Shown here one piece after another: positions 11,468 to 23,084 of a DNA stretch of 64,000 nt. The notes under the pieces were generated by a model. The model searched no databases. It saw only the letters and a list, made by a program, of their open reading frames with translations, and was not told where the DNA came from. How positions within the stretch are numbered: the stretch's first letter is position 1; each line of letters begins with the position of its first letter. The position numbers and the translations under genes were made by a program. The DNA lies in NCBI GenBank assembly GCA_963931925.1, contig OZ007581.1, positions 23,594,543 through 23,658,542 on the forward strand, in the 5' to 3' direction. Source of the stretch: Onchidella celtica. Its lineage: Eukaryota > Mollusca > Gastropoda > Systellommatophora > Onchidiidae.

Positions 11468-12290
11468 TGACCTTCATTATTATTATTATAAGACATAAAT
11501 GTAGGGAGGAAGAATAGGTTTCAAAAGATTAAGAACCACTGTTAAGGTGCTTGCTCGGAGGTGTGAGGATGGGTGTATAACAACGCACGGACGCCATAAT
11601 GCAGTTACAATAACAGTAAAAGGGAGAAATACGAATCTTGAATAGCGTGTATTTCACTAGAGGCCACCCATACAGTTCGTTCGGTGGGAATGCGAGGGGA
11701 GTGCAGCTCCCCAAGCGTATATGAAAACCGGACATGGGTTGCTGGAAGGGCGGGGGACGGGGGCTTTCTCTGAATCGTACGTGAGCTTTTAGTTACGGTA
11801 ATGTATTAAAGGGTTTGGTTTATCATGTGTTGTTGTTGTTTTCTCAACAAAATAGGCCGTAGGATGATAATTATAAAAAAGAAATCTAGGCTGGGTTTCT
11901 AATGTCAGCAGTCAAATAGTCCGAGCAAAATACCCTCTAAAGCTTCAAAATATTCAAAACCTTACCATGGACATTCAGCATCTTAATTGCCGTACTCTTT
12001 CGAACATAGGAGGAAAAAAAGTGTGTGTGTGGGGGAGGGAGGGGCGGCTGGGGAGAATGTTGAAGCCAAGAGTTTGAATTAATGCGTACAAGGGGGGGGG
12101 GGGGGGGGAGAGAGAGAGACACAGTGATTTTTTTTTTCCTTTTGCAGGGGGGCGGGCGGCGGAGGTTGTTTTTAATTCTCCATTTCTGGGATATTGATTT
12201 GGCCATTATTTAGGCAGTGCAAGAAATAGCTCTGTGCTACAAATACTCTTTCAAAATTAAGTCACATTGGGCTCTGAAGAATTAAATCAC
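11468..12290. other. no gene seen; long G-tract
   Basis: Anonymous DNA with a G-run of about 18 at 12089-12107 followed by GA repeats. A possible hAT-like terminus (complement CAGTGGTTCTTAA) lies at about 11528-11541 without a partner I could find. Confidence 0.4.
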
Positions 12291-12304
12291 CTTTGTTTTA
12301 TTGT

Positions 12305-12445
12305 TGTTTGTGTGTGTGTGTATATGTGTTGTGTATGAGTGTGTGTGTGTGAGTGTGCGTGTGTATGTGTGTGTGAGTGAGTGCATGGGTGTGTATGTGC
12401 GTATGAGAGTGTACCTGTGTTATTGCATGTGTGTATGTGTGTGGC
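12305..12445 (+). repeat. (GT)n-rich microsatellite
   Basis: Interrupted GT/GTAT/GTGA repeats. Open frames of alternating Cys-Val or His-Thr in this interval are artefacts of the repeat. Confidence 0.9.
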
Positions 12446-12869
12446 TTTCTCGACGAAGGGGTTTTTTTTTTTCATTATTATTATTTTCGATTCACGTATT
12501 TTCCTTGTTTGTTTGGGTTCTTTTTTTGTTTTTGTTTTATTGATGCTGTTCCTCCTCCTCCTCCTCTTCTATCTTTGCTTCCCCGCCACCCCGCTTTTTT
12601 TTAAATTTCACCTATTTTTAATATGAACTTGTTGTGCCCAATTTCAACTGCATGAACTTGTCGTTCCCAATTAATGAGGCATAATCGTCCTCGCTCCCCT
12701 ATGGTAAATAAAAAGTTGGGCCTGTACTACTTCCTGTTTTGTTTCACTTTTTTCTTAGAAACTTCAGTGACTTCGTCATTAACTCAATGTTTGTCCTTTC
12801 CAAAGAACAGCTTGATCATTATGCCATTGCCCTACTTGTTACATGCTGGTCATATTTTAAAATGTGGCA

Positions 12870-13058
12870 AAGAGAGAGAGAGGGGGGGGAGGGTGGTGAA
12901 TGAGATAGTGAGAAAGAGAAAGAGAGGAAGAAAAAGAGAGAGGGGGGAGAAGGACAAAGAGAGGGAGAGGGGAGAGAAAGACAGAGCGAGAGAAAGAGAG
13001 AGCGAGAACAAGAAAGAGAGAGAGAAAGTGGAGGGGAAGAGTAAGACAGAGAGAGACA
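12870..13058 (+). repeat. GA-rich purine tract
   Basis: Imperfect (GA)n/(GAAA)n tract. It creates Arg-Glu and Ser-Leu open frames on both strands that are not genes. Confidence 0.85.
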
Positions 13059-13199
13059 GAAATGTACATGTCGCAAAGCCCTGCTGTAGAAAACAACAAC
13101 AAAGAGATTGTACAAGTTTATTGTATAGTTTCTGTAGTCTCTATTATTTTCTAACCTTCGGTTTCACATTATTGTCAGGTTTCTTCCTTATTTGTTTCT

Positions 13200-13315
13200 G
13201 ACCGGGACTTTGTTTCTGGTGGATTTTGCGACATACACTTTTTTTTTTTTTTTTTTGCATTTTAACTTTAATCCAAACCCTGCTGTGCCCCACAGATTTT
13301 CCGTAGTTTTTGAAT
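13200..13315 (-). repeat. dispersed repeat family A, decayed copy
   Basis: Minus strand shows AAAATCTGTGGGGCACAGC, AGGGTTTGG, an A-run and GTGTATGTCGCAAAAT in family order. The A-run at 13240-13256 is expanded. Confidence 0.45.
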
Positions 13316-13559
13316 AACTATTTTGACATTTGTCATTTTGAAAGCAAGATAGTAGAAGATCGTTTTACCCCCCCCCCCCACAGCCCCCACCCCTCCCACC
13401 AAGACAATAAAAATATAGTTACATGTGGGCCATATTTCAATAGGGTTCCTTACCATGTTACTTCACGTAATATGCCAGATATTTAGTTAATTGAGTTGCG
13501 ATTTGTTTTATGTGATGGAGCATTGGATGTGTGTACCACGTACGTGCTGTTATAACGGT

Positions 13560-13845
13560 CTGTCATGAGATCATCAGGGCTTGCCAAGACATTCCTGCAG
13601 GGCACAGTGCAAGGAGGGAGAAGGAGAGGCAGACAGAGGGAAGAGATGAGAGGACAATATCCCAGAATGGACGGGCTTGAGGTTGAGCGACACAATCAGG
13701 ATGTGCGGTCAGAAAACCGAGAGGATTGGAGGACGCTGGTTGCCAGGTCAGCCGTGGCGCCCCAAACGGTCCACAAGACCACGGGATAGAGAGAGAGAGA
13801 GAGAGAGAGTTTCCCTCATGGGATATTATCTTATCTTATCTGAGT
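13560..13845 (+). pseudogene. non-LTR retrotransposon ORF2 3' fragment
   Basis: A 74-residue frame (13565-13789) begins LAKTFLQGTVQGGRRRGRQR and continues with a Trp-containing segment and WRTLVARSAVAPQ near its end, before a stop. This is the familiar C-terminal tail of many invertebrate LINE reverse transcriptases: Leu-Ala-Lys-Thr-x-Leu-Gln-Gly-Thr, a basic Arg/Gly run, then Trp-Arg. The usual Trp in the middle block is lost, so it is decayed. Downstream are a GA tract and a (TTATC)n tail, consistent with the 3' end of such an element. The catalytic part of the RT is absent: a 5'-truncated insertion. Confidence 0.7.
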
Positions 13846-16765
13846 CGTCACGCAGCATCCTTGCAGTATTAGTAAAATTTTCCCATACTTTTTCCGTCCT
13901 GTTATTTTCCACTAATAAATTTTCTTTGTTGTTAAAATTTGTTGGAGGCAGGAGAATGAGAAAATTTGAGCATACATATCGCAGATAACATGCCTGTCAA
14001 GGCTTATGTGTTCAACATAGAGTGTGCTTTAGCGCGTGGAGTGTTGTTCTATGAGTATGCACATATCATTATCGTTCTCCCGTTTGCACGGTTACTGTGT
14101 AAATGATTTGTTTAATAACTCGGTCTAGAACTATTTTTGTGTGTGTGTGTGTTTTTGCAAAGCACAAAGAAAGCAAACTCAAAATCAGACGACAGTCTAG
14201 TGAATAAAAAATTTAGTTATCTAAGGTTTAGCTTGAAATATGAGCTTATGCCAAATTTTAAATAAATCCGACAGACGTTTTCGAGAAAATCGACGTTCCA
14301 GTCATTCTAAAAAAAAGACGCACTATGTCGCTGTGATTTTATCGGTTACTGCCCTTTGCCTCCGCTGGAAAAAACCGTTCTGAGCCTGCTCATCACTGGC
14401 AGTCACTGGTGAGAGCTTCGGTATTGTTCATTCGATCTATATAATTATTATAATCACTTACAGGTGCGATTCTCAGCCTTTTTTCACGCAATCGCCTACT
14501 TAGGCTTCCAATTGTTCTGCTATCGCCTACTTTCTCAAACATTTCACAAGAAGACAGCCCACACATAGCTTATGATGTTAATTTCATTAAAGCCTCGATA
14601 AAGACAATGATTATCCATTATAAAACAGAAAGCATTCTTTATCAAATGCATTGCAAAAAAAAACCCAAAAAAACGCAGGCTTTTGTTCTTCATAAAAACC
14701 ATCTGCGAGTGTTATTGAACATGTCAAAGGCTGCCCTGTATTTGAATCCAAAATGGTCTTCTGCCATTGTGTTTGCCCTCTTGTAGCCCCCCTCCCCCCC
14801 CCCACCCCCCCCCCCCCACTTCATCGTTTTGGGGTTTTCGGCCCCTTGTCTGCTTTTCGCCCCCCCCCCCTCCCCACCTTACAATGACTTAATGCCCCAG
14901 ACTGCACCCTCCCTTTCGTTGCTGACCCGCGAAGCGATGCCAATCGTGAATCTCGAGGCGTCAAAACAAAGTGAATAACGACAGGCTGCGAGTCATAGAA
15001 GGGCCTCACGGAAGATGATAAACCAAAAAAAAAATTGCATTTGAGGAGCCCAAATAGAAAATTAATATGCAAGTTTACGAAGGGGCACAACCTTATGCAC
15101 ACACACAAAAGACAAACTATTTTATAACCAACGAAAAAAAAAAAAGGAAAAATATGGACTTTAAAAGAAAAAAAAATGATGATTGTGAGCGGGTACTGTA
15201 AAGGCTGTGGGTGAAGAAGGGCTGTAATAATAGCACGTCACTGGTTGTCCTCATGAATTTGAATTTTTAATTACCTGTTTATTTTGCGTTGTTGTTTTTC
15301 TTTTGTTTTTATTTGTTCTTTGTTTGTTTTTTTAAAGCTGCCATTTTGTATTTTATGCATGGACCTTGAGAATCATTTTTTCAGGTCGACATAACAGCAT
15401 GACGTTGGCATGAAATTACATTTTTCTCTAGATAAAAGAATTTTATTTCTATAAAACTTTTGAAATTTCTAACCAAAAAAGAAATTCTGAGTTATGAAAT
15501 CATCAGATTATTTGTAATTCAATCAAATGTAGTTTTTAAGTGAAGTTTTTATCTTAGAGAAAGAAAACCATTTCAGACTGAGGGAAATGTTTTTCAAAGG
15601 TTCTGTTCCGCACATGAAAGCTAAATGAGATTAATTTTTCAAAAGATTGACGGGACGGTGGACGAGTGCGTCATGGTTGCGAAGGTTTGTATTGGTAACT
15701 GCACCTTATAGTTTGGTCCTTAGACACTCAGTGATCCGTCGTGTCTTCAGTGGTATGAAAATTGAATAGACTTCGTGCCTGCAATTCAAAAGTCCGTTTT
15801 GCGGCTGTTGTACCGCTTTTAACTGCATGAAAAAATCTTTTCTGTAAATCTGTCTGGTCGTGAATATTTATGACTCTGAATGACGTACATTTTTTGTCTG
15901 GTATTACGGGCGTTGTCATTGACCTTGAAAGTGTCGTGTCGTGGGAAGACCGTGACCTTTCTTGCACTTTTGTCCTTGGCAAAGTGGTGCATCGGGAACA
16001 AACTCATAACTCACCTTGTCCCTATTTTTCTGAAAGTAGGACTGACGTCAAACTCTTAACGCTCGGGAGTAGAAGAGCAATACACTTTGTAATAATTATG
16101 TCTGAAATGCATTTTAACCCTCTACTGCTCGGGCATACATTGTTTTAACCAATGCATTTGAAACATCTAAAGTTGAAATTAAATATTATTTAAAAAGAGA
16201 GAGAAGAAATTCTCAGACAATTTTCACAGAGTTTTGGGCACCAGATGACATTGTGGCACTGCGAGATCTCTTTGTTAAAATGTCTGATTTTTTGGCACTT
16301 TGGGCTCTGGGGTTACAGAGTTGAAGTATGGGGGCCATCAATAAGATACATTTATGTTCTTATAGGTAGGGTGGGGGGGGGGGGGGGTTTGCAGGTAGTA
16401 TATGGAAAATGTACATATGGGGAAAAGGGAGGGGTTGGGGAGCTAACGTATTTAGTATGCTTTTCCAATTAAGATAATAAATGAAACAGTTTTGTTTTAT
16501 TATTTGATTTTTGTTTGTTTGTTTGACAGAAGGACTGGTGGATTTATAAAATCCACGTTTCTAGTGAAACTGTCAAATATTATAATCCATGCCACTTAAA
16601 AAGTTCCAAAATATTAAGGCTTTATCATTGACGTTGACTATTTTATTGGCCTTACATTCGTACAGAGGAAGTGGGGCTGAAGCCAAACGCATGAAAAGTG
16701 CACACAGTGGGGGCCCCATTTGGGGAGAGGCACAAACTAATAAAATACCCAGACTGGATGATCCC
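13846..16765. other. no gene seen; homopolymer tracts
   Basis: Anonymous intergenic DNA. Long C-runs at about 14788-14818 and 14862-14872 and a G-run at about 16374-16387 are the only structures. Short frames in 15728-16148 lack any domain or splice support. Confidence 0.45.
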
Positions 16766-16771
16766 ATTGTG

Positions 16772-16779
16772 TGACGTCA
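16772..16779. promoter_or_regulatory. CRE/ATF palindrome
   Basis: A full TGACGTCA site, the consensus for CREB/ATF bZIP factors. It lies about 200 bp upstream of a strong hairpin that contains a YY1-like GCCATGTT word. No downstream gene is recognised, so function is inferred only from the motif. Confidence 0.35.
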
Positions 16780-16983
16780 CAAAACAGCGAAAGGTCATGA
16801 ACCATCAGCCATTCTAGGTTTACGGTAGCGACCATCGCTTCAGTATAGCTACAATTTTGAATGAGACCATTTTGACGCGCCTACTGAACGCGAAAGTTTG
16901 GTTCCGCACCAAGAAATTAATACATGTACAACCAATCTTGATAAATAAAAAGAAATTTCTACTGCCGAGAGAACTGGAATCGG

Positions 16984-17034
16984 AATTTCCCGAGCGGCGG
17001 CCATGTTGGTTATACGATCGCCGCTCGGGAAATT
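16984..17034. repeat. GC-rich hairpin, perfect 16-bp stem
   Basis: AATTTCCCGAGCGGCG (16984-16999) and its exact complement CGCCGCTCGGGAAATT (17019-17034) are separated by 19 nt containing GCCATGTTGG. It is CpG-rich against an AT-rich background. Confidence 0.85.
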
Positions 17035-17461
17035 TCGTTAAAAACGACACACCCCGAAGCTCGCGTTTCCAGTCTGGTTAATTTATTAGTCTGTGGGGAG
17101 ATGGGACAAAGGCAAAATTGCCAAAACTAAACGGGGATAAGTTATGGATGTCCTCTACCTGTGACTTATTTGTGTCCTGATGTCGTCCCCCTAGAATGAT
17201 AAGGTTTTATCTCCACTTTTTGGCTGAACTGAAATGCGTCTTTTTTTTTTTTTCGTCTCAAAATGCCAGAACACTTTCTTCCGTTCAACTCTGTCGTGGT
17301 TCAAAATCAACGAAAGTATTAAGAATATAGCTGACTTCGAGACCTTTTAAAATACGCCCACGTACACTTTTGCGTCTTTCTTATGCGTAATGAGTCATTT
17401 CCTAGAATTTAAGGCTTAGCGGTTAAAAAGGCCTTTCATGGTTACTTCCTTTATAATATGA

Positions 17462-17690
17462 AACCCGGGCTGTGCAGGCATGTTGAAAATTGGGATTTTT
17501 CTCATATTTTCGCGTCCCTGAGCCTATTGCGGGGGTAGGATCGAGTACCTGGTCTTCTCGGATAAGGACGAAAAATTCGGAGGGCCCGTGTGCACGTTGC
17601 GCACTTTAAAGAAACCTTGGCAGTTGGAAATCGTAAAGAGTAGGCCGTTCTGGCCGCTGCCCAGGCAAACTTGAAACTAAAAATTAATAG
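17462..17690 (+). mobile_element. tRNA-derived SINE (S2), 5' truncated
   Basis: Starts in the B-box arm (AACCCGGGC), continues with TGCAGGCATGTTG, the GGAGGGCCCGTGTGCACG body and CCTTGGCAGTTGGAAATCG, and ends after the CCAGGCAAAC word. The tRNA A-box and the 3' tail seen in other copies are missing. A C-tract follows at 17710. Confidence 0.8.
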
Positions 17691-17699
17691 GTTAAAATT

Positions 17700-19150
17700 C
17701 AGCCATATCACCCCCCCCCCCCTCCATACCTCCAACCAAAAAAAAAGTATATAATTCATTATTAATTATCAAAAAATAGGGAGAACCCCTAAAGGCAGAT
17801 TACACGGAGGAATGCACCGCCTGCAACACTGTTGATTCCACGCGTATCGACCATGTCGTTCCAATGGATCATATCAACACTGTCGAGAGGGGGAGAGTGC
17901 ACTATGGGCTAGGCACTTTCTCCATACCTACAGCACAAAAAACTATTTAGCTGCTGACCGTCTGCCAAGACGAAAAGAGCCAATTATTAATACGATTCCT
18001 TGATATATTAATTGAAACAATTAAACGGACATTTCAAAAAAAAAAAAAAGGAAACAATTCTCTTGTTGCGGATTTAATCATTGATCTTGGGCTTAAGTAA
18101 AAACGTGATTACTGCTGTATTCGGATATATCCGTGGTATCCGCACTGCAAGTTGTGAATTAAGAAAAATTAAAGTGCATTTAGTAATGTGAGTTGGAACT
18201 TGCACTTTTACAGATGGGTGTCTATTTTACAGTGTAATGCTGTGCTGACGTCTTATGGGTGGAACTGTAGACGGGTGGCCATGAACTTTAGGATATCAAG
18301 GTGTAGAAAATGTGGAGTGCAGGAGGACGTTGAAAGCCAATGGCAATGTCCTGGTTTCTGACGTGTTTTGGCGCTCTCCTTCCGTTTCATTGGTTTCACT
18401 GACTTTTTTTCTTTTGTTGGGTAAGGGTGGGGTGAGGGTGGAGGGGGGGGGGGGGGGGGTGGGGAGTCAAAAAATTTGCAACAGCGCATGGTTACTAATG
18501 CTGACGGAATCTCTTGTCTTTTATACCAAACATTTCTCAGCCTCTACTTTAAGCTAGGTTTTTGTGTTTTGTTTTGTTTTGGTTTTTTTTTTTTTGTCTT
18601 TTGTTGGTTTGTTCGTTAATTTTTATTATTATTATTATTATATCATATTATCATCATCATCATCATCGTCATCAACAACATCTTCACCTTCATCATCACA
18701 CTCGTTATTTAATTATTATTATTATTAAATTATGTTTAAAAAGTGTTTAATTGACAATTACCAAGGTGCTAATATTGGAGGGCATTAGAAACTAGGAGCA
18801 CTTTTCATTGCATCTTGAGCATTTGATAGCTGTTATATTGATGCTGGTGAAGATATTTGTGGAGGTGGTGGTAGTATGGTGGTAGTTACGATGGTTGTGA
18901 TAGCTATGGCCATTTTAAAATGATATTAGTGATGGAGGTCGGGGGAGGGGGCATCCATAAAGCTCTGACATTCAAAAAAAATACTCAAAGGTCTCGATAT
19001 CGAGGAAATATAACTTTGATAACAATTCAATTGTTTCATTACCAGGAAAGTGAAAATTGACAGGACTCCAGCGCTGATACAGAAATGAAATGAAGCAAAA
19101 GGTCAAATGAATATGATACTAACGAGTTTGTATATTAATTGACAAATTAT
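17700..19150. other. no gene seen; C/G tracts and (ATT)/(CAT) microsatellites
   Basis: C-run at 17710-17722, G-run at 18441-18459, (ATT)n at 18620-18640 and (CAT)n at 18652-18672. No coding region supported. Confidence 0.5.
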
Positions 19151-19154
19151 TATT

Positions 19155-19258
19155 TTAAAAGCCACAGAAAATATGTGGTGTTGCAGCAGGTCTTGAAACA
19201 AAGTCAAAATATTTTAAAAAGAAAAAGCTGTATGTTCCAACATACAACTTTTTCTTTT
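19155..19258 (+). repeat. dispersed repeat family A copy
   Basis: Carries GCCACAGAAAATATGTGG, TTGCAGCAGGTCTTG, AAAGTCAAAAT, AAAAAGAAAAAGC and TGTATGTT in family order. A short inverted echo (AACATACA..) closes it at 19241-19255. Confidence 0.6.
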
Positions 19259-19259
19259 T

Positions 19260-19910
19260 GCCACATTTTGTCTTTCTTTCTTCTTTGCCGCATATTGACT
19301 TTTTGGACATTAATGTTGGACAAATGTCGTGAAGTCTTAGAAAGCTCTGGAGAATAATTTTAGCTGGGGACATTAGCATTCACACTGCCAGATGAGTGTT
19401 CCAGTGTGTATTAACTTCATTTTTGGGTGCGCGAAATAAAAGCATTTAAAGATCTTACTAACATTTATCTAGTTTCGTCAGTGTTATAAGCAAGAAGTTA
19501 TTACATTGTAATTCGTTCAAAACCCCATTACCATTCATTCACAAGTAATTCAGAAGTGGACGGCCACATGGTAAACTGTCGTAACTCTGCTTTTACGATT
19601 TTTTCGGGAGAAGCAAATAAATTTTCTCTATCAGGCTCAATAGTTAATATATCTTTTTAAAGTTATCTAACCATGTAGGCACCATAATGTATCCCTAGTG
19701 ATGCACAGACAATTATCAGATGGTTGCAGTTCCCACAAGAACACGGCGCAAGAAAAGCAAGTAATTTTAGTGTTTTTTACAATATACACAATAAATCAAC
19801 TAAATGATCATGATCATGAAAACACCCTGAATCAGGTCCTCTGGAACAAATTTTCATGAAATCAGAATTCGTCCACGAGCAAATATAAGGCGGAGCCTAG
19901 TGGGTTAATC
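19260..19910. other. no gene seen
   Basis: Anonymous AT-rich DNA, no repeat or coding signal recognised. Confidence 0.5.
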
Positions 19911-19924
19911 CTTAGTTTCCAGAA

Positions 19925-20085
19925 TTTAATCCTCAATTTACAACCAACCCTGTGGGCTGCCGAAGGCTACAAGCGAGCCAAACAGCTCAATTTAAAAAAA
20001 AAAAAAAAAAAAAAAAGTCAAGTTACGGTAGTTTATAATGCCGCCCTCGGGGGAATAATCAGAAAAAACGTCAAAGTGGCCTTAA
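19925..20085 (+). repeat. dispersed repeat family B, copy 2
   Basis: Diverged relative of 805-970 with a longer A-run (about 24) at 19994-20017. Confidence 0.5.
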
Positions 20086-20097
20086 GATAGTAGTAAA

Positions 20098-22253
20098 TCA
20101 CACGTTTATTTGTATTTGTATACGACTTTAATCCCATTTGGGAAAATTGCCTTTGTGTCATTGCAGCCCAGTTACAACTGGAGCAGGCACGTCGTCGCCA
20201 CGGTGTTTGGGTTTTTTTTCGGGGAGGGGGAGGGGGGAGAAGGGGGGTGGGAGGGAGTGGGTGAATTTTATTTGAATTTTTTTGCCCGGGCAGCGGCCTG
20301 TTAGGCCTGCTCTTTTCGACTTCCAACTGCCAAGGTATCTTTAACGTTCGTAACGTGCACACGGGCCCTCCGAATTTTTTTGTCCTTATCCGAGAAGACT
20401 AGGTACTCGATCCTACCCCGCAACAAGATCAGGGACACGAAAATATGAGAAAAATCCCAAACTGTGAATATTTTTTTCCAACATGCCTGCACCGGCCGGG
20501 TTTTGAACCCGGTGTAGCAGGCCAGATTATACCCCTGCCAGACTATACCCGGGGTTAAACTGGCCTAGCCCAGAATATACCCCGGGGGATATTCTGGGCT
20601 AGACCAGTTTATACCCCGGGGTATACTTTGGGCTAGGCCAGACTATACCCCCCCCCCCGCCCCAGTCCAGATTATACCCCCTACTTTTTTTTAAAAAACA
20701 AGTCAAGACCACAGTTTATTTCAACTTTAGTTTAAATTGTTGATCATCACTGTCATCAGATATTATATTGAAGTATACATTCTTGACTCTTGTAAATTAT
20801 GGTACATTTAAGAGGAAATAAACATGCAGTAAAAAGCATATACAAAAGAATTGAAAATCCATTCAAATTGATAATGATTAAAATTTAACACTAATTTTAC
20901 TTGTGTCCGTTTGTATTAGTATTGTTGTTGTTGTTTTTATTTTTTTTTGGGGGGGGGGGGTATAATTAGTTGTCCATGAGTTAATCATGTATTGTATTAT
21001 TTTTGTCTGGCACCACTGACATACACTTAGTGTCAAGGTATGAAATCATTATAAGACTCATAAATGTAAAAAGACTTCTGAATTTTATTTTAATTTTTGA
21101 AAATCAGAAATGTGCTTGATATGTCAGAACAATTAGATCTACATACAGAGTTACAATGATGCAGAGAGAAAAGGCCGGGAAAGAACACACGGAGAAAACA
21201 ACAACAACAGCAACATTTTGATAGCCCAACTGACAGATGCTGCAATTCCACCATCCAGCAGACATTAAATACTTCACACAAAACTAAACACATACTAAAT
21301 TTTTTTCACAGGATGCTTAACCTGTCCAGATCCACTTGAAACTTGCACTCTTTTGTCTGTTTGGCACTGACATAGGCCTACACTTAGTCGCAATGGATGA
21401 AATAATTAACGGACTCATAAACATGAAGTCATTTTAGAGACTTTTTGTGTGCAAATACACAGTTGTTAAATCTCTTGGCAAATGACGTGTCAAGCTTAGG
21501 AAAGTAAAGACTTACAAGGTTGTTTTTTTTTTTAATTTATTTCACTCGCGAGAGACATACCCATATTCACTATAACACTACAAATACGCTATCAATGAAT
21601 AATATTCACTAACAAGAAATACTGTTAATGCAACAAGATCCATCCAATTTTGCCTTACATGCTATAGACCTCATTACTTTTTACAATGAACTATTTTTGT
21701 CTCAGTGGACTTACTCTGTGGGTCTACACAACTGTCAAGGCCTTTTCACTAAAGCTTTCTATCCAGTTCTACTTGAATAGTTGAAAAGATTTAACACATT
21801 TTTCATATATAGTGGACACATACATATTGCTGCTTATAGATTCTAGAATGATTTGTAGGCTTACACTGCCATTTTTACACTCCCTCTTATATCTTTGTAT
21901 GATTCCAGGACGATGATGATGATTCTGATATTGATTATATTCTCTATATTTTCAAGAGTAAATAATATGATTTGGTGTTCTTATTGTTATTAGTGTATAT
22001 TACTGGTTAGCATTCTGTAACGTCTCAGATGGATCTGAACAGGTGGAGTTCATCAAGCGAAAATATTTAGTGCCTATTTAGTTTTATGTGAAGTATTTCA
22101 TGTCTGCGGGATGATGGAATTGCACCATCTGTCAGTTGGGTTATTATTATGTTTTATTATTTTTTTCTATGTGTGTTCTTTTCAGGCCTTTTCTCTCTGC
22201 ATCATCGTAGCAAAAAAAGGAATGCATGTTTTACTCAAGGCCCCCCAATTATC

Positions 22254-22284
<31 letters not shown>

Positions 22285-22840
22285 AAACAGACACGAGTGA
22301 AATCAGTGCTAAATTCTGATCATATCAGTTTGAAGGGATCCTCAACCTTCTTGTATATCAGTGCATTTTAATGCATGTTTGTTTCCTCTAAAATGTATCA
22401 TGATTAACAGCAGTCAAGAATGTATGTATGTACACCAATTTAACTAAGGCTGAAATAAACAATTATTATTATTTCCTCTAAATTGTTTATAATTTATGGG
22501 TGTCAAGAATGTGTCCATGTATGTATTAATATGATATATGATGACAGTGATAAAGAACATGCAGAAATAAACTGTGGTCTGGACTTGTTTTTTTTTTTTT
22601 AAACACTAGGGGGTATAATCTGGACTGGGGGGGGGGGGGGGGGAGTATAGTCTGGCCTAGCCCAAAGTATACCCGGGGTATAAACTGGCCTAGCCCAGAA
22701 TATCCCCCGGGGTATATTCTGGGCTAGGCCAGTTTAACCCCGGGTATAGTCTGGGCGGGGGGTATATTTTGGCCTGTTACACCGGGAACCTTGGCATGAG
22801 AGGCGAGCACCTTGCCTCTAGACCACCTTGTCCCCTTTAT
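20098..22840 (-). mobile_element. tRNA-derived SINE (S3), split by transposon
   Basis: The SINE occupies 20098-20512 and 22786-22840. On the minus strand the head (GGGACAAGGTGGTCTAGAGG) is at the right end. Body words are GGGCCCGTGTGCACG and CCTTGGCAGTTGGAAGTCG, and the tail is AGTTGTAACTGGGCTGCAAT, GGGATTAAAGTCG and (AAATAC)n at the left end. A 2.27 kb transposon sits in the B-box arm and duplicated the CCGG found there. Removing it restores the same order as intact copies. Confidence 0.85.
20513..22781. mobile_element. palindromic Ginger-like DNA transposon, non-autonomous, copy 2
   Basis: Ends are TGTAGCAGGCC and GGCCTGTTACA, flanked by CCGG at 20509-20512 and 22782-22785. Left and right arms (20513 to about 21530, and about 21540 to 22781) are imperfect reverse complements: the CTGGCCTAGCCC repeats, GACCACAGTTTATTTC, GCAGAGAGAAAAGGCC and TTTTCAACTATTC-type blocks occur in mirrored order. 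It shares all of these with copy 1 but is shorter. No transposase frame; the 67-residue frame at 21090-21293 also occurs in copy 1 and is repeat-derived. G-tracts at 20951 and 22629 are expanded. Confidence 0.78.
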
Positions 22841-23076
22841 TTCTATAATTTGCAAATGAAATGTCAAATTCATAATAAAAATAGGCAGAAAATTCAAATA
22901 ATTTGACCTTTATCATATAAGTAAGTCAAACAAGAATAAAACAGCTGGACTGTAACTACGATTTGCATATCTTGTAATCTAAGGATACCATCACAGTTGG
23001 AAGCACAACTGTAGGGAAGAAATGCAATATTGCCTCCATTTTGCTCGTGACGCAAGCTTTCGTTCCAGTTATGCTC
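22841..23076. other. no gene seen
   Basis: Short spacer between the split SINE and the MULE-like element; nothing recognised. Confidence 0.5.
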
Positions 23077-23084
23077 AAGGCTGG

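Noticed and set aside
11528-11541. hAT terminus (complement CAGTGGTTCTTAA)
   Set aside because: No matching opposite end or 8-bp duplication located, so an element could not be drawn.
12301-12626. Cys/Val-rich frames resembling secreted peptides
   Set aside because: Arise from the GT microsatellite.
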